Shown here: positions 63,954 through 64,000 of the stretch, piece after piece
Layout of the letters: every line of letters starts with the position of its first letter
Numbering within the stretch: position 1 is the first letter of the stretch
Source: Pseudomonas sp. SST3
GTDB taxonomy: Bacteria > Pseudomonadota > Gammaproteobacteria > Pseudomonadales > Pseudomonadaceae
Assembly (NCBI RefSeq): GCF_003325755.1
Contig: NZ_QORI02000001.1
Coordinates: 385,947-449,946 of the forward strand
Length of the DNA: 64,000 nucleotides
Direction of reading: 5' to 3'
Position numbers and translations under genes: made by a program
Notes under the pieces: generated by a model
Seen by the model: the letters and a program-made list of their open reading frames with translations, nothing else
The model's database searches: none
Told to the model about the DNA's origin: nothing

Positions 63954-63973
63954 GCCCGAATGTGAATTCGGGC
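63954..63973. terminator. Hairpin after the copper-associated gene
   Basis: GCCCGAAT-GTGA-ATTCGGGC is a perfect eight-base stem 22 bases past the stop codon. No T-run follows, so it may terminate weakly or be a structural element. Confidence 0.45.
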
Positions 63974-64000
63974 CGGCTACCGCGCGCCTTTGGCTCGCAT

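Overview
The window looks like chromosome of a Pseudomonas of the stutzeri group (Stutzerimonas) or a close relative. The housekeeping genes are GC-rich and typical of the genus. rpmB-rpmG sits close to a kauB-type aldehyde dehydrogenase, as in other pseudomonads. The malonate decarboxylase cluster uses the MadL/MadM transporter. The species call is an inference; no 16S or core phylogenetic marker is present.

Layout. 1-7.1 kb: signalling and membrane genes (PAS-GGDEF protein, acyl desaturase, and a response regulator / hybrid-less sensor kinase / response regulator trio). 7.3-9.6 kb: kauB-like dehydrogenase and ribosomal proteins L33 and L28. 10.2-19.0 kb: fatty-acid-type catabolism (IclR and TetR regulators, alpha/beta hydrolase, two acyl-CoA dehydrogenases, a FadB-like bifunctional enzyme, GabD). 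19.37 kb: tRNA-Arg(CCG), followed by a lower-GC restriction-modification island (19.6-25.6 kb). The island carries two overlapping D12-class adenine methyltransferases and, convergently, a LlaJI-like PD-(D/E)XK nuclease and a McrB-like AAA+ GTPase. It ends in an IS3-family remnant abutting a regulator gene that has lost its 5' half. 25.9-30.4 kb: PH-domain protein, a VOC-family gene remnant and an AmpC-type beta-lactamase. 30.4-38.9 kb: the malonate catabolism locus mdcABCDEGH-madLM with convergent mdcR. 39-44.2 kb: small conserved genes and a TAXI-type TRAP transporter. 44.4-49.7 kb: a TonB-dependent siderophore receptor with FecI/FecR signalling and a PepSY membrane protein. 49.8-52.7 kb: small conserved genes including a COG0523 GTPase.

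From about 52.7 kb to the right edge the sequence is accessory and mosaic. It holds three direct repeats, a sirtuin with the deacylase Y-x-x-R signature, and three antitoxin-like genes (ParS/Xre, AbiEi/DUF6088, MazE/AbrB), none with a recognisable toxin beside it. It also holds an IS110 wreck, then an AT-rich, translationally coupled pair: an NdpA/YejK-like (NA37) protein and a RelA/SpoT-domain protein. A copper P-type ATPase with YHS and His-repeat N-terminus and a small exported protein close the window.

The two candidates for undescribed biology are the methylation-linked LlaJI/McrBC-like island with its own palindromic control region, and the NA37-RelA/SpoT pair, which has the form of a toxin-antitoxin or abortive-infection module.
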